Shown here piece after piece: positions 46,725 through 57,306 of a stretch of DNA of 64,000 nt; positions within the stretch are counted from its first letter, which is position 1; the number at the start of each line of letters is the position of its first letter. The stretch is from assembly GCA_947494965.1 (NCBI GenBank), contig CANLWV010000001.1, positions 124,001 to 188,000 on the forward strand, read 5' to 3'. The position numbers and the translations under genes are program-made. Source of the DNA: an uncultured Salinicoccus sp. Its GTDB lineage: Bacteria; Bacillota; Bacilli; Staphylococcales; Salinicoccaceae. The notes beneath the pieces were generated by a model that was given only the letters and a program-made list of their open reading frames with translations, did no database searches and was not told where the DNA came from.

Positions 46725-48011
46725 CTATTTGGTTGCCAATCGATCCAATGCTGTTGAGAAAGCATCGATCGTACGCTCAATATCTTCTGGCGTATGTTTA
46801 GTCGAGAGGAACATCCCTTCAAATTGGGAAGGTGGCAGATAGACCCCTTCTTTGAGAAGTTCCTGATAAAGTTCCCTAAACAGGTCGAGATCGCTGGTAT
46901 TGGCGCTGTCGAAATCCACCACAGGCCCTTCTGTAAGGAAGAACCCAATCATGGACCCGGCGCGATTTACAGTTATAGGTAGATCATGTTTGCCGAAGAC
47001 TTCCTTGAGTCCGGATTCGAGCATGTCGCCCAGTTTATTGAAATGCTCGTAACTCTCAGGCGTCAGTTGACGCAACGTTTCCAAACCTGCCGTCATAGCG
47101 AGCGGATTGCCTGAGAGCGTCCCTGCCTGATAGATGTTACCAACTGGTGCAATGTGTTCCATGATATCGCGGCGTCCACCATAGGCGCCCACCGGCAGCC
47201 CCCCGCCGATCACTTTGCCGAGGCATGTGAGGTCCGGCTTGATGCCGTAATGACCCTGAGCGCTGTTATATCCGACACGAAAACCTGTCATCACTTCATC
47301 GAAGATAAGCAGTGTCCCATTCTCTTCTGTAAGCTCACGCACGAATTTCAAAAAGCCATCTTTTGGAGGCACTACCCCCATATTACCGGCTACCGGCTCC
47401 ATAATGACAGCCGCAATGTCGTCACCGAACTTGTCAAAAGCCATCTTCAAGCTTTCTTCATCATTGTACGGCACCGTAACTGTATTCGCTGCGGTTCCTT
47501 CCGGCACGCCTGGGGAATCAGGCAAACCTAATGTAGCTACACCACTCCCTGCTTTGATCAGGAGAGAATCACTATGGCCGTGATAGCAACCTTCAAATTT
47601 AAGTATTTTGTTTCTGCCGGTATATCCCCGTGCCAGCCGGAGAGCAGCCAAAGTCGCTTCTGTACCTGATGACACCATGCGAAGCATTTCTACTGACGGC
47701 ACCCTTTCTATGACCAGCTCGGCCAATTCGTTTTCAAGGCGGGTAGGTGCACCGAAGCTTGTGCCTTTTTGGGCTGCTGCTGTAAGTGCGTCGACGACCT
47801 TCCTATCGCTGTGGCCCAGGATAAGTGGTCCGAAACTTAAAACATAATCGATGTATTCGTTGCCGTCCACATCATATGTCCTGGCCCCTTCTGCCCGATC
47901 GATGAATAAAGGATCCATACCAACCGATTTGAATGCTCTCACTGGACTATTGACCCCTCCAGGCATGAGTTCCTTTGCAGTCTGATAAAGTTCTTGTGAC
48001 TTTTTATACAT
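46725..48011 (-). CDS. hemL: Glutamate-1-semialdehyde 2,1-aminomutase
   Basis: 428 residues, PLP enzyme that converts glutamate-1-semialdehyde to 5-aminolevulinate. The PLP lysine lies in [19 protein letters not shown], with [18 protein letters not shown] and [11 protein letters not shown] as family motifs. It starts 2 bases downstream of the hemB stop. Last gene of the six-gene haem block hemA-X-C-D-B-L. Staphylococci often carry a second copy elsewhere; the operon position marks this as the main one. Confidence 0.97.
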   Translation of the reverse strand: MYKKSQELYQTAKELMPGGVNSPVRAFKSVGMDPLFIDRAEGARTYDVDGNEYIDYVLSFGPLILGHSDRKVVDALTAAAQKGTSFGAPTRLENELAELVIERVPSVEMLRMVSSGTEATLAALRLARGYTGRNKILKFEGCYHGHSDSLLIKAGSGVATLGLPDSPGVPEGTAANTVTVPYNDEESLKMAFDKFGDDIAAVIMEPVAGNMGVVPPKDGFLKFVRELTEENGTLLIFDEVMTGFRVGYNSAQGHYGIKPDLTCLGKVIGGGLPVGAYGGRRDIMEHIAPVGNIYQAGTLSGNPLAMTAGLETLRQLTPESYEHFNKLGDMLESGLKEVFGKHDLPITVNRAGSMIGFFLTEGPVVDFDSANTSDLDLFRELYQELLKEGVYLPPSQFEGMFLSTKHTPEDIERTIDAFSTALDRLATK

Positions 48012-48013
48012 TC

Positions 48014-48994
48014 CTATTCCATCCCTTCATCAAGCATTCTGCAAATATCTTTTGCAAAATAAGTAATTATCATATCTGCCCCCGCGCGTTTCATGGAAAT
48101 CATCTGTTCCATGATAACCGCTTCATCAAGAAGGCCCATATCAACTGCCGTGCGCGTCATTGCATATTCCCCACTCACATTATAGGCGACCACTGGCACA
48201 TCGCTACGCTCACGTACATCCCTGATGATATCGAGGTAGGAAAGTGCAGGTTTGACAATCATCATATCGCAGCCTTCTTCGAGATCGCTTGACAGCTCAC
48301 GATGGGCTTCAAGACGATTGGCAGGGTCCATCTGATATGTTCTTCGGTCACCGAATGATGGTGTGGAGTCTGCTGCGTCCCTGAACGGCCCATAAAATTT
48401 AGAAGCATATTTGATGCCATAGCTCATGATTGGAATATGGCTGAATCCATTGTCATCGAGCCCCTTACGGATTTCAGAAACAAATCCATCCATCATATTA
48501 CTTGGAGCAATTATATCAGCACCTGCTCTAGCCTGAGACACTGCGGTCCTTACAAGAAGCGGTAATGTGCTGTCATTGTCGACGTCCTGAGTATTAGGGT
48601 CTATCAAACCACAATGGCCATGGTCGGTATACTCACAGAGGCAGGTATCAAGTATGACAAGAATTTCCGGGTGCAATCTTTTCGATATCCGGCATGCTTC
48701 CTGTACCACGCCATTATCGTCATAGGCACCATGGCCTTCAGCATCTTTCTCCTTCGGGATGCCAAAGAATATTACGGATTTTATCCCTGCTTTTTTGACA
48801 GCGTCAAGTTCTTCCTCAAGAAGGTTCAATGAAATCTGGAAAACACCTTTCATTGAAGGCACTTCTTCACGAACATCATCTTTTTCCACTACAAAAATAG
48901 GATAGATGAGATCCTCTTTCGTTATTTTCGTTTCGCGGACCATGTCACGCATGAATGCAGAACTTCTTAAACGCCGATGTCTATCAAAATTCAT
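48014..48994 (-). CDS. hemB: Delta-aminolevulinic acid dehydratase (porphobilinogen synthase)
   Basis: 326 residues. Condenses two 5-aminolevulinates to porphobilinogen. The zinc-binding segment is [15 protein letters not shown] with three cysteines, so this is the zinc-dependent type. The substrate lysine lies in [11 protein letters not shown], followed by [18 protein letters not shown] lies 8 bases before the ATG. It overlaps the hemD end by 11 bases. Confidence 0.97.
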   Translation of the reverse strand: MNFDRHRRLRSSAFMRDMVRETKITKEDLIYPIFVVEKDDVREEVPSMKGVFQISLNLLEEELDAVKKAGIKSVIFFGIPKEKDAEGHGAYDDNGVVQEACRISKRLHPEILVILDTCLCEYTDHGHCGLIDPNTQDVDNDSTLPLLVRTAVSQARAGADIIAPSNMMDGFVSEIRKGLDDNGFSHIPIMSYGIKYASKFYGPFRDAADSTPSFGDRRTYQMDPANRLEAHRELSSDLEEGCDMMIVKPALSYLDIIRDVRERSDVPVVAYNVSGEYAMTRTAVDMGLLDEAVIMEQMISMKRAGADMIITYFAKDICRMLDEGME

Positions 48995-49697
48995 CCTTAG
49001 CTCTCCAATCGATTCTATTTTCTAGAAGGTTCATAATACTTTCCATTGTTGCTTTCTCAGGCTGCACTGGTTCTATACCAAATTCCATCAGTGCCGTTGC
49101 CGTAACGTGACCGATTGCAATGGCCAGTACGCCGTCCAGTTCAAAAGCAGAGAAATGCTTCTGAAACGCCCTGACACCTGACGGGCTTAAAAAAATGACA
49201 GCAAAAAGATCTTCTTTAAGGCGCGTCCTCATACCCTTGAGCGATTTGTCATTTTCCACTGGATGATAAAGGAAATGCCTGTCGACTTGGCAACCTGCTT
49301 TCAGGAGATGCTTATAGATCAACGGACGGGCATTTTTACTGACCGGGTACAGGAGACGTTCTCCTTTTTTTGCTTCAAATTCTGCCATGAACCCTTCTTG
49401 GGTATATTCAGTGGGCTCAAAATCAACATGATAGCCCCGCTCTTCCAGTGCTTCGCTTGTTTTTCTGCCGATTGTGGCAATTTTTTTCCAATCCACTCTG
49501 TCGATATAGGGCATGAAGAATTCGACTGCATTCGGGCTGGTTAAAAGGAGCCAGTCATATGTTTCCTCAAACACAGATTCATCCAGTGTGAAAGGTTCGA
49601 CAGTAATAAGGGGCAGGTGGACAAGTTCCATCAGATCAGAATGGACTGTAGGTGTCCTGCTTTGGGTCGTGACAACGATGGGCTTATAGTGACTCAT
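48984..49697 (-). CDS. hemD: Uroporphyrinogen-III synthase
   Basis: About 237 residues. Closes and inverts ring D of hydroxymethylbilane. The family is poorly conserved; visible features are [17 protein letters not shown] and [17 protein letters not shown], plus [10 protein letters not shown] near the end. I chose ATG 49697 ([12 protein letters not shown]), which overlaps the hemC stop by 14 bases; the longer frame runs back through the hemC coding end and is unlikely. Assignment rests partly on its place between hemC and hemB. Confidence 0.92.
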   Translation of the reverse strand: MSHYKPIVVTTQSRTPTVHSDLMELVHLPLITVEPFTLDESVFEETYDWLLLTSPNAVEFFMPYIDRVDWKKIATIGRKTSEALEERGYHVDFEPTEYTQEGFMAEFEAKKGERLLYPVSKNARPLIYKHLLKAGCQVDRHFLYHPVENDKSLKGMRTRLKEDLFAVIFLSPSGVRAFQKHFSAFELDGVLAIAIGHVTATALMEFGIEPVQPEKATMESIMNLLENRIDWRAKDEF

Positions 49698-50607
49698 TGA
49701 TCCGATCGATGATATCTTTGGCTCCCATGCGTTCCATCTCATCTGCGACGATATTTCCGAGCGTCTCCGGGTCTTCATGGGATTTTTTGACGATGTACTG
49801 TTCGCTGCCATCCTCAGGCATGATGAGGCCAGTCAAATAAAGTTCTCCATCCTCATATGAAGCATGGCCTCCGATAGGCACTTGGCAACTGCCATCCATT
49901 CTCCTCAAAAATGCCCGTTCTGCAGATGTGCAGATTGCATCTTCTTTTGAATGGACACTCTGTAGTATCTCAATCAATTCATGGTCGTCTGAGCGGCATT
50001 CGATACCCAATGCTCCTTGGGCAATCGCTGGAATGAACTCTTCTGGGTCGAAGTATTCAGCCACGATGTCATCTGACCACCCCATGCGCTTCAACCCGGC
50101 TGCAGCCAGGATGATGGCATCATATTTGCCATCCTTCATCTTTTGGATACGGGTATCGATGTTGCCTCGTACCCAATCTACCTTGATGTCATCACGCATC
50201 GACAGCAGTTGTGCACCTCTTCTGAGACTGCTCGTCCCTACCACACTGCCACTCGGCAGATCCTTAAACAGTATATTATTGTTCGACAGGAAAGCATCAC
50301 GCATATCTTCGCGTTTAGGGACGCATGCAATAGTGAATCCTTCAGGCATCACACTTGGCACATCCTTCAGGCTATGTATCGCCATATCGATTTCCCTGTT
50401 TATCATGGCATCTTCGATTTCTTTGACGAACAAGCCCTTCCCTCCTACTTTTGAAAGTTGGACATCAACTATCCTGTCGCCTTTTGTCACAATTTCTTTT
50501 ATGTCAATTTCCATATCCGGGTAGTGTTTTTTCAGCTGTTCAATAAACTGTTTGGATTGTGTCATGGCAAGTCCGCTTCGTCTGGAGCCAACGGTAAATT
50601 TTCTCAT
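49684..50607 (-). CDS. hemC: Hydroxymethylbilane synthase (porphobilinogen deaminase)
   Basis: 307 residues. Polymerises four porphobilinogens on a dipyrromethane cofactor. The cofactor cysteine is in [13 protein letters not shown] near residue 240. N-terminal [20 protein letters not shown], the catalytic aspartate region [10 protein letters not shown] and [11 protein letters not shown] are all present. AAAGGAGAG precedes the ATG. Follows hemX by 12 bases. Confidence 0.97.
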   Translation of the reverse strand: MRKFTVGSRRSGLAMTQSKQFIEQLKKHYPDMEIDIKEIVTKGDRIVDVQLSKVGGKGLFVKEIEDAMINREIDMAIHSLKDVPSVMPEGFTIACVPKREDMRDAFLSNNNILFKDLPSGSVVGTSSLRRGAQLLSMRDDIKVDWVRGNIDTRIQKMKDGKYDAIILAAAGLKRMGWSDDIVAEYFDPEEFIPAIAQGALGIECRSDDHELIEILQSVHSKEDAICTSAERAFLRRMDGSCQVPIGGHASYEDGELYLTGLIMPEDGSEQYIVKKSHEDPETLGNIVADEMERMGAKDIIDRINESL

Positions 50608-50619
50608 GCTCTCTCTCCT

Positions 50620-51444
50620 TTAATAGTTCCAGAAATGAAAACTGGAAAGTTGTGTTATAAACAAATAATTCATCATACAGATAATAAATATTACGATATT
50701 CGCTACTGCAAACTTATAGATGTTGCGCGTCAAACTCAAATAGGAAAGAAGGCCCCCATAAAGTATGAGCACAATCAATGTACCAAGGACTTTAAGGTCC
50801 ATCAGAATATCTGTACCGAATATATATAATCCCCACTGGATACCGAGGAATATACCTATCAATATAAACAAAAATCCAAGTATTGCGGTCCGGATCATCA
50901 TTTTTTTGGCTGTCTCCACACTGAAGAGTGAGAAGAAGAGACGATTGAAACGCTTCTTTTTAAGATTATCATATTGGATGATATATATGCCGGCATGAAG
51001 GACCGAAATAAAGAACATGACGTAAGACAGCAATGACAAGACGACATGGATCACGAGCAGATCATTCATGATGGCAGATACTTCAGTCACTTCATCATAC
51101 GTCACGGGTGCGAATGTGTACATTGAGAGCAGCAAAAAAGCAGTGAAGACATAAATTGCAAATGCGATTTCCGAATCACTGCGTTTATATTGCACGACTC
51201 CGATGATGACGAGTAGCATTGAAAGGACATATATCCCTTCAAAAACCGTCTGTATCGGGAAACGTCCTAGGGACAGGCCGATTTGCACAAAGGAAAATAT
51301 ATGAAAGATTGCCCCTGCCCCGACAAGATAAAACGAAACCTTTCTGGCCTGCCGATTTCTGAAAAACAAATCGTAACTCAGCACAGAAAGGCTTAAAAAG
51401 TATAGCAGAAGTATAAACTCATGACTGCGGAACATCATATCCAT
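50620..51444 (-). CDS. hemX: HemX, cytochrome c assembly/CcsA-like membrane protein
   Basis: 274 residues with about eight membrane segments. Belongs to the CcsA/HemX family, of which HemX lowers the level of glutamyl-tRNA reductase HemA in Bacillus and S. aureus. Visible are SFVQIGLSLGRFPIQTVFEGIYVLSMLLV and ILGFLFILIGIFLGIQWGLYIFGTD, matching the tryptophan-poor version of the CcsA core. RBS AGGTGG precedes the ATG. It lies directly between hemA and hemC, which decides HemX over a cytochrome c assembly factor. Confidence 0.92.
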   Translation of the reverse strand: MDMMFRSHEFILLLYFLSLSVLSYDLFFRNRQARKVSFYLVGAGAIFHIFSFVQIGLSLGRFPIQTVFEGIYVLSMLLVIIGVVQYKRSDSEIAFAIYVFTAFLLLSMYTFAPVTYDEVTEVSAIMNDLLVIHVVLSLLSYVMFFISVLHAGIYIIQYDNLKKKRFNRLFFSLFSVETAKKMMIRTAILGFLFILIGIFLGIQWGLYIFGTDILMDLKVLGTLIVLILYGGLLSYLSLTRNIYKFAVANIVIFIICMMNYLFITQLSSFHFWNY

Positions 51445-51459
51445 ATGGTTTCCACCTAT

Positions 51460-52806
51460 CTAATCACTTGCGAGTGCCTGTTTTCTGGCCAGACGTTTCT
51501 CATGCTGTTTTTCTTTTTCCTGACGCGTTATCATTTCCACCTCTTCTTCGATGCCGAAGAGCTGTTTGATTTCTGCGAGTTTCTCAGTCGATTTCCTGTC
51601 ACCCGAGATCTCTTTAGTATAGGTGATTGGTTCCCGCAACATCTGGTTGATGATACTCTTCATATGCTTTGAAATAACGGCACGTTCACGATCGCTCATC
51701 TCAGGTATTTTCCGCTCAACACTCTGCAATGTTTCTTCCTGTATGCCAAGTGCTTTAGTACGGAGCGCCTGTATTACTGGAACGACGCCAAGCATGTTGA
51801 TCCATTCGTTGAATTGGTCCATACTCTCGGCTATCATGCCTTCAATCTTATTTGCTTCCTGTTGTCTGGTGGACAAGTTGGCATCCACCAGTCCTTGTAG
51901 ATCATCAACATTATACATATATATATTGTCCATATTACCCACTGTTGGCTCGATGTCACGTGGCATGGCGATATCCATCATTATAAGCGGACTGCCTTTA
52001 CGTTTGCCTGCTATAGAGGCGACCGTCTCTTCAGTGATTACATACTCCCGAGCAGCGGTACTTGAAATGACTATATCGGCATTCCTCAGTTCATCTTCAA
52101 GCATTTCGAGGGTTGTACTGCGGCCATTGAACCTTTCTGCAAGCTGTTGCGCCTTGTCAATAGAGCGGTTGACCACAGTCACATCCTTGATGCCATTGGA
52201 AGTCAGGTTCAACAGCGATTGCTCGGCCATCTCCCCTGCCCCGATGATAAGAACTTTACTGTCGCTGACACGTGAAAATATCTTTTTGGCGAGTTCTACT
52301 GCAGCATACGATGTTGAAATCGCATTTTTGGAGATATCTGTCTCATTATGTCCCCTTTTTGCCACTGTAATCGCTTCTTTAAACAGTTTATTGAATATGG
52401 TGCCAGTAGTATGCTCTTCCTGGGCAGTCATGAAGGCTTCCCTGATTTGACCAAGTATCTGCGTTTCACCCAACACCATGGAATCGAGTCCTGATGCTAC
52501 CCGGTACAAGTGCTCTATCGCCTCATCACCGATTTTGACGTCGGTAATCTTCTTGATTGTATCAAGTTCCAGGTTGAACCAGTCTGCCAAAAACATCTGG
52601 GTATAATATTTACCTGTATGCACCTGATCACTGACTACATATACTTCCGTCCTGTTACATGTAGAAAGCAGCACTGCTTCCAGTACACTTTTTTGTTCCC
52701 GCAATGAGTGGAGCGCATGGATGACATCTTCATCTTCGAAGGCCACTGCCTCACGTTCTTCAACACTTGCTTTTCTATAATTTAGGCTCAATGCGATGAC
52801 ATGCAT
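51460..52806 (-). CDS. hemA: Glutamyl-tRNA reductase
   Basis: 448 residues. First committed step of haem synthesis: reduces Glu-tRNA to glutamate-1-semialdehyde. The catalytic cysteine C50 is in LLSTCNRTEVY, then GLDSMVLGETQILGQIREAF, the NADPH-binding VLIIGAGEMAEQSLLNL, and a dimerisation domain. GGGAGG lies 8 bases before the ATG. First gene of the hemA-X-C-D-B-L block; a PerR-like palindrome lies about 100 bases upstream. Confidence 0.97.
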   Translation of the reverse strand: MHVIALSLNYRKASVEEREAVAFEDEDVIHALHSLREQKSVLEAVLLSTCNRTEVYVVSDQVHTGKYYTQMFLADWFNLELDTIKKITDVKIGDEAIEHLYRVASGLDSMVLGETQILGQIREAFMTAQEEHTTGTIFNKLFKEAITVAKRGHNETDISKNAISTSYAAVELAKKIFSRVSDSKVLIIGAGEMAEQSLLNLTSNGIKDVTVVNRSIDKAQQLAERFNGRSTTLEMLEDELRNADIVISSTAAREYVITEETVASIAGKRKGSPLIMMDIAMPRDIEPTVGNMDNIYMYNVDDLQGLVDANLSTRQQEANKIEGMIAESMDQFNEWINMLGVVPVIQALRTKALGIQEETLQSVERKIPEMSDRERAVISKHMKSIINQMLREPITYTKEISGDRKSTEKLAEIKQLFGIEEEVEMITRQEKEKQHEKRLARKQALASD

Positions 52807-52829
52807 GTGAATTGCCTCCCTATGCTATT

Positions 52830-52848
52830 GTGGCTATGTCTGAGCCAC
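52830..52848 (-). promoter_or_regulatory. Short hairpin in the hemA leader
   Basis: GTGGCT and AGCCAC form a 6-bp stem with a 7-base loop, 24 bases upstream of the hemA ATG and near the RBS. No U run follows. It could modulate hemA translation or be incidental. Confidence 0.35.
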
Positions 52849-52902
52849 TATCAATACTTATTATTTTAACAGAAAGTGTTTCCTTAATCCATCGCATGGG
52901 AT

Positions 52903-52925
52903 TATTTATAGTAATTATAAATAAG
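52903..52925. promoter_or_regulatory. Candidate PerR box upstream of hemA
   Basis: TTATTTATA and TATAAATAA form a perfect 9-bp inverted repeat around GTAAT. Its core TTATAGTAATTATAA (52906-52920) differs at one position from the Per box TTATAATNATTATAA. In B. subtilis the hemAXCDBL operon is repressed by PerR and induced by peroxide. The box overlaps a possible -10 element (TATAAT on the minus strand). Confidence 0.7.
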
Positions 52926-52941
52926 AAACTTTTGTGAACTT

Positions 52942-53529
52942 CTAGATGTATTCCGAAATGGCATCCATCACTGTTGATACATTTTTTTTATCTATAGAAG
53001 AGAATGGAATCATGGCATCTTCCTCTTCCAGATCAATCGTTTCCCTCACTGATTTCAGATGCTTCTGCAGTTTGCTCTTTGGAATCTTATCCATTTTAGT
53101 GCATATCAGAATGACTGGGATTTCGAAGTGCTTCAAGTAGTCATACATCAATATGTCGTCCTCCGTCGGTTTGTGCCTGAGGTCGACAAGTTGGATGACT
53201 GCAGATAGCTCCTCACGCTCTGCAAGGTAACTCTCAATCATCTGTCCCCATTTCTCACGTGCTGTCTTGGATTGCTTCGCGTAGCCGTAGCCAGGCACAT
53301 CGACAAATATGAATTGATCATCCATATTATAAAAATTCAATGTTTGGGTCTTGCCTGGTTTAGATGAAGTCCTCGCAAAATTCTTTCGTCCTGCAATTGC
53401 ATTGATGAATGAAGATTTGCCGACATTCGACCGTCCGCTTAATGCGATTTCTTTCAGGCCTGTAGCTGGATATTGTGCTTTCTCAACAGCAGATATAAGG
53501 ATGTCTATGTTATTCGGGTTGATTTTCAC
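52942..53529 (-). CDS. engB: Ribosome-biogenesis GTPase EngB (YsxC/YihA)
   Basis: About 195 residues, TrmE-Era-EngA-EngB family GTPase needed for assembly of the 50S subunit. G1 is [10 protein letters not shown]3 is DVPGYGYA, G4 is CTKMDK; the KPGKTQTLN switch I segment is present. The start is GTG 53529 with AAAGGAG 7 bases upstream. An in-frame ATG at 53562 lies inside the upstream hairpin and lacks an RBS. Order clpX-engB-hemA is the staphylococcal one. Confidence 0.95.
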   Translation of the reverse strand: MKINPNNIDILISAVEKAQYPATGLKEIALSGRSNVGKSSFINAIAGRKNFARTSSKPGKTQTLNFYNMDDQFIFVDVPGYGYAKQSKTAREKWGQMIESYLAEREELSAVIQLVDLRHKPTEDDILMYDYLKHFEIPVILICTKMDKIPKSKLQKHLKSVRETIDLEEEDAMIPFSSIDKKNVSTVMDAISEYI

Positions 53530-53546
53530 TAGAATGCTCCTTTCAG

Positions 53547-53583
53547 AAAAAAAAGCTGCCACATATCTGGACAGCTTTTTTTG
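53547..53583 (-). terminator. Terminator between clpX and engB
   Basis: Minus strand AGCTG-T-CCA and TGG-CAGCT pair with one bulged base, with A and T runs of seven or more on both sides. engB may thus have its own promoter or depend on read-through. Confidence 0.78.
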
Positions 53584-53585
53584 TA

Positions 53586-54842
53586 TTATGCACTTTTACG
53601 GTTCAATTCGATTTTCTCGCCGTTCTCATCGAAAAGTAGCGGTTCTGCTTCTTCTTCTATAGTCGCCCGTGTAATTTTCACTTTGCGGATTTTATCATTG
53701 GACGGTACATTGAACATAATGTCGACCATACGCTCTTCTATGATTGAACGGAGTCCGCGGGCTCCTGTTTTTCTTTCGATGGCAAGTTCACTGATTGCAT
53801 TCAATGCGTCTTCTTCGAATTCAAGCTCAACATCATCAATCTGAAGCATTTTTTCATACTGTTTGACCAGCGCATTTTTAGGCTCAGTCAAGATTGATTT
53901 AAGTGCTTCCACATCAAGTTCTTCAAGGTGGCTGATGATCGGAACGCGACCGATGAATTCTGGAATCAGGCCGTAGCTCTGAAGATCATCAGGACGTACT
54001 TTGGACATCAACTCATCTTTGTCATTCGTTTTGTCTGAAGCACCACCGAACCCAATGACTTTTTCACCGATACGGCGTTTGATGATTTCATCCATACCAT
54101 CAAATGCACCACCGAGCACGAACAGAATGTTCTTGGTATCAATCTGGATTGATTCTTGATTTGGATGCTTACGTCCACCTTGTGGGGGCACGCTTGCAGT
54201 CGTTCCTTCAAGGATTTTGAGCAGGGCCTGCTGGACACCTTCACCTGAAACATCACGGGTAATGGAGGTGTTTTCACCTTTGCGTGCTATCTTGTCAATT
54301 TCATCTACATAAATGATACCTTGTTCTGCCCGCTCGACATCGAAATCCGCCGCTTGGATAAGGCGCAACAGAATGTTTTCAACGTCGTCACCGACATAAC
54401 CTGCTTCAGTCAGGCTTGTGGCATCGGCAATGGCGAAAGGCACATTCAGTGTGCGTGCCAATGTTTGGGCCAACAGTGTTTTACCACTGCCTGTTGGGCC
54501 AATCAGAGCGATATTACTTTTAGAGATTTCTACACCATCTTCTTGGTTCTGGTTGATTCTCTTATAGTGGTTATATACAGCTACACTCAAAGCACGTTTA
54601 GCATTGTCCTGTCCAATGACATAATCATTCAACGCTTCCAATATTTCCTGTGGTTTTGGTACTTCTGTAATAACTTCGGTCTTTTCGGACTTCAGTTCTT
54701 CTTCGATGATTTCATGGCAGAGTTCTATACATTCATTACAGATATAGACGCCGCTGCCTGCAATGAGTTTCTTGACCTGTTCCTGATCTTTTCCACAGAA
54801 GGAACAAGTCAGATTCGTATCGTCCTCATTAAATTTGAACAT
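53586..54842 (-). CDS. clpX: ATP-dependent Clp protease ATP-binding subunit ClpX
   Basis: About 418 residues, AAA+ unfoldase that feeds substrates to ClpP. The N-terminal zinc domain has CSFCGK and CNECIELC. The AAA+ core shows [26 protein letters not shown], and the ClpP-contact IGF loop in EKVIGFGG. I chose ATG 54842 (MFKFNEDD): GAGGTG lies 6 bases upstream, inside the seven-codon longer frame. It has its own promoter, separate from tig. Confidence 0.97.
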   Translation of the reverse strand: MFKFNEDDTNLTCSFCGKDQEQVKKLIAGSGVYICNECIELCHEIIEEELKSEKTEVITEVPKPQEILEALNDYVIGQDNAKRALSVAVYNHYKRINQNQEDGVEISKSNIALIGPTGSGKTLLAQTLARTLNVPFAIADATSLTEAGYVGDDVENILLRLIQAADFDVERAEQGIIYVDEIDKIARKGENTSITRDVSGEGVQQALLKILEGTTASVPPQGGRKHPNQESIQIDTKNILFVLGGAFDGMDEIIKRRIGEKVIGFGGASDKTNDKDELMSKVRPDDLQSYGLIPEFIGRVPIISHLEELDVEALKSILTEPKNALVKQYEKMLQIDDVELEFEEDALNAISELAIERKTGARGLRSIIEERMVDIMFNVPSNDKIRKVKITRATIEEEAEPLLFDENGEKIELNRKSA

Positions 54843-54871
54843 ATTCAACACCTCTTTTTTCATTCTTGTAA

Positions 54872-54900
54872 AATATACTAGAAAACTTCAGCGAAATCAA
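54872..54900 (-). promoter_or_regulatory. Promoter of clpX
   Basis: Minus strand TTGATT (54895-54900), 17-base spacer, TATATT (54872-54877), 30 bases before the clpX ATG. No CtsR or CIRCE element was seen. Confidence 0.65.
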
Positions 54901-54929
54901 ATATCCGGTTTTAGGCCCCATAATACAGC

Positions 54930-54958
54930 GAGCCCCACAACTTTATGTTGCAGAGCTC
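54930..54958 (-). terminator. Stem-loop in the tig 3' region (weak terminator or RNA structure)
   Basis: Minus strand GAGCTCTGCAA pairs with TTGTGGGGCTC over 11 positions, several of them G-U, but the following bases (GCTGTATTATG) are not a U run. It may be a weak or assisted terminator. Confidence 0.4.
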
Positions 54959-54978
54959 ACCCTTATAATCTTTTGATT

Positions 54979-56262
54979 CTATTTCTGTTTACGGTTATCT
55001 ACGAGTACATCGATTGCTTTTTGTATTTTAAGGTCATCTTTAAGCATTGATAGATCACCAAGAGTGGACTTGATGTCTTCTACGCTGATGCCGAACTGTT
55101 CACTCATTTTTTCGAGCTCCTTGTCCATGTCTGCTTCTTCAACCTCGATGTTTTCATCGATGGAGATCTGCTTTAGGACAAGATTCGTGCGTACACGTTT
55201 CTCTGCATCATCTTTCATCTGCTCGCGCAATGCATCTTCATCCTGACCAGAAAGCTGCTGGTACATTTCCATGTTGATGCCTTGCTGAGAAAGGCGTTGT
55301 TCGAATTCTTGGAGCATGCGGTCTGTTTCTGTCTTGACCATTGCTTCAGGTACATCGATTTCAGCATTTTCAGATGCTTGTTCGATGAGCTGTTCCTTCA
55401 TAGTTACATCCGCTTCGTTCTCTTTGGCTTCTTTGAGGTCTTTTTCAAGTTTCTCCTTCAAAGCGTCGACCGTTTCTACATCTTGGTCAAGTTCTTTGAC
55501 GAGTTCATCATCAAGTTCTGGGATTTCTTTAGATTTGATGCTGTTTACTTTAACTTTGAAGACCGCTTCTTTACCAGCAAGTTCCTCTGCGTGGTACTCT
55601 TCAGGGAAAGTGACGTTGACATCTTTCTCCTCTTCTAGGGACATGCCCACTACCTGTTCTTCAAAGCCAGGGATGAAGCTGCCTGAACCGACTTCCAGTT
55701 CGTAGCCGTCTGCTTTGCCGCCTTCGAACTGCTCACCATCAACGTAGCCATCGAAATCAAGGTTTACGACATCTCCGTTTTCAACTGAACCTTCTTCTTT
55801 AACGACCATGTCAGCATGTGCTTCCAACATATTATCAATTTCTTTTTGGACATCTTCGTCAGTAACTTCAGTATCAAGTTCTTCCGCTTCCAGTCCTTTA
55901 TATTCACCGAGCTTGACTTCTGGTTCAACAGTGACCTTCGCGCTGAAGATGAGGTCCTGTCCTTTTTCCATCTGCTCTACATCGACTTCCGGCTGATCGA
56001 CCGGATTGATGTCCGCTTCCTGAACTGCCTCTGTATATGCTTTAGGAAGCAGTATATCCAATGCATCCTGATAAAGGGATTCTACACCAAAACGTTTCTC
56101 GAACATTTGACGCGGTACTTTACCTTTCCTGAATCCAGGCATGCTCACTTCTTTGGATACTTTTTTAAATGCTTCATCGAGAGCACCGTCTACTTCTTTT
56201 GCTGGTACAGTAACTGTAAGAATGCCTTCGTTACCCTCTTGTTTTTCCCACTTCTGAGTCAT
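54979..56262 (-). CDS. tig: Trigger factor (ribosome-associated chaperone)
   Basis: About 427 residues. N-terminal ribosome-binding domain with the signature GFRKGKVPR (about 44-52), FKBP-type prolyl isomerase domain (about 150-240; [20 protein letters not shown]), and a helical C-terminal chaperone domain. Very acidic overall. Two in-frame ATGs lie 3 and 9 bases after GGAGG; the second (56262) is chosen. Order tig-clpX is conserved in Firmicutes. Confidence 0.97.
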   Translation of the reverse strand: MTQKWEKQEGNEGILTVTVPAKEVDGALDEAFKKVSKEVSMPGFRKGKVPRQMFEKRFGVESLYQDALDILLPKAYTEAVQEADINPVDQPEVDVEQMEKGQDLIFSAKVTVEPEVKLGEYKGLEAEELDTEVTDEDVQKEIDNMLEAHADMVVKEEGSVENGDVVNLDFDGYVDGEQFEGGKADGYELEVGSGSFIPGFEEQVVGMSLEEEKDVNVTFPEEYHAEELAGKEAVFKVKVNSIKSKEIPELDDELVKELDQDVETVDALKEKLEKDLKEAKENEADVTMKEQLIEQASENAEIDVPEAMVKTETDRMLQEFEQRLSQQGINMEMYQQLSGQDEDALREQMKDDAEKRVRTNLVLKQISIDENIEVEEADMDKELEKMSEQFGISVEDIKSTLGDLSMLKDDLKIQKAIDVLVDNRKQK

Positions 56263-56305
56263 AATCATATTCCTCCGTTAGTCCATAATTTCAATTAACC
56301 AGTAT

Positions 56306-56334
56306 AGTATAACATATCACTTTTTTATATCCAA
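56306..56334 (-). promoter_or_regulatory. Promoter of tig
   Basis: Minus strand TTGGAT (56329-56334), 17-base spacer, TATACT (56306-56311), about 45 bases before the tig ATG. Confidence 0.75.
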
Positions 56335-56346
56335 CATTTGATTTGT

Positions 56347-57306
56347 TCAATCGGATGGTGACATGAGGCGTTCGATTGAACGCACCCACTCAAGGACCTC
56401 AGGTGTGGGTTCGGTCCCACTGTCCACGTTGACCATCCTGAGTAGTTCATGCAGATAAGCGTCCGCCAGACTTTTATAGTCATAGGGCGGATCGAGTGGA
56501 TAGACGCCTATTATATGTGCAATCAACATCGAATCGGCTGCTTCAGCGAACTCAGGCATCCTGTCTTCTAAGTGTTCCAGCACATCGTTGCGTACTTTGA
56601 CATACATTTCCGTCTCTTCGATATCTGGAAGCAACGTTGGTATGGCCTCTTCTTCTGACCCCATCTTGTGGAACCGCACTGCCTGGTCCTCCCCGCACAT
56701 CTTCAAGTACAGTAACATGAACGTAATCGTCTCAAGGTTCTGCTCCGAATCAATCACACTTTTGATGAGCATCCTGTAACTCCCGTTCCCGGTGTCCATA
56801 AGATGCTTCAAAAAGTCTAGCCTAGCATGCAATGGCATCTCACGGAAGCTTCCTTCATCCATATCCTGGTATGTTTCATCATATGATTCGTTGGGACGCA
56901 CTTCTTTATCATCCAATGCTTTTTTGGCCCTATGACGCAATGCGGCAACTTCTATGCGGAATTCCTGTGGAAGCTCTTCCTGCATGAGCTGATCTGAGAA
57001 TTCTATGACTTCATAGTATCTGCCCTGGCTGAGCAGTGCCTCCAGAAGGTTCTTCATATGCAGATCGTAGTTTCCAAACCCTTCATTCATCTGGATCAAG
57101 GAATAATCGATGATATCATCATATCGACCTTCATCACCGAGTGATTTGTAGAAATACTCGGTAAGAGTTGTGCTTGCTGGGTGATGACGCTCGTATTCCT
57201 TAAAGCGCATAATGAAGCCCCGGGCGTTCCCTTGTTCATATAGAGCATGTAGATCCTGCTCCATCTTTTTTTGGAAACGTCTGTGCGACAGGATATTATT
57301 GTCCAT
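56347..57306 (-). CDS. TPR-like helical protein upstream of tig (YsoA-like)
   Basis: About 319 residues, almost entirely helical and acidic. Repeating helix pairs such as YDDIIDYSLIQMNEGFGNYDLHMKNLLEALLSQGRYYEVIEFSDQLMQEE suggest tetratricopeptide-type repeats in residues 15-150. B. subtilis and staphylococci carry a similar protein (YsoA) just upstream of tig. Function unknown; TPR proteins usually bind other proteins. ATG 57306 has AGGG 6 bases before it. Its start overlaps the Nudix gene end. Confidence 0.82.
   Translation of the reverse strand: MDNNILSHRRFQKKMEQDLHALYEQGNARGFIMRFKEYERHHPASTTLTEYFYKSLGDEGRYDDIIDYSLIQMNEGFGNYDLHMKNLLEALLSQGRYYEVIEFSDQLMQEELPQEFRIEVAALRHRAKKALDDKEVRPNESYDETYQDMDEGSFREMPLHARLDFLKHLMDTGNGSYRMLIKSVIDSEQNLETITFMLLYLKMCGEDQAVRFHKMGSEEEAIPTLLPDIEETEMYVKVRNDVLEHLEDRMPEFAEAADSMLIAHIIGVYPLDPPYDYKSLADAYLHELLRMVNVDSGTEPTPEVLEWVRSIERLMSPSD

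Noticed and set aside
49698-49811. N-terminal extension of hemD (38 codons) overlapping hemC
   Set aside because: The extra residues are an out-of-frame reading of the hemC end. [12 protein letters not shown] is a normal HemD start.
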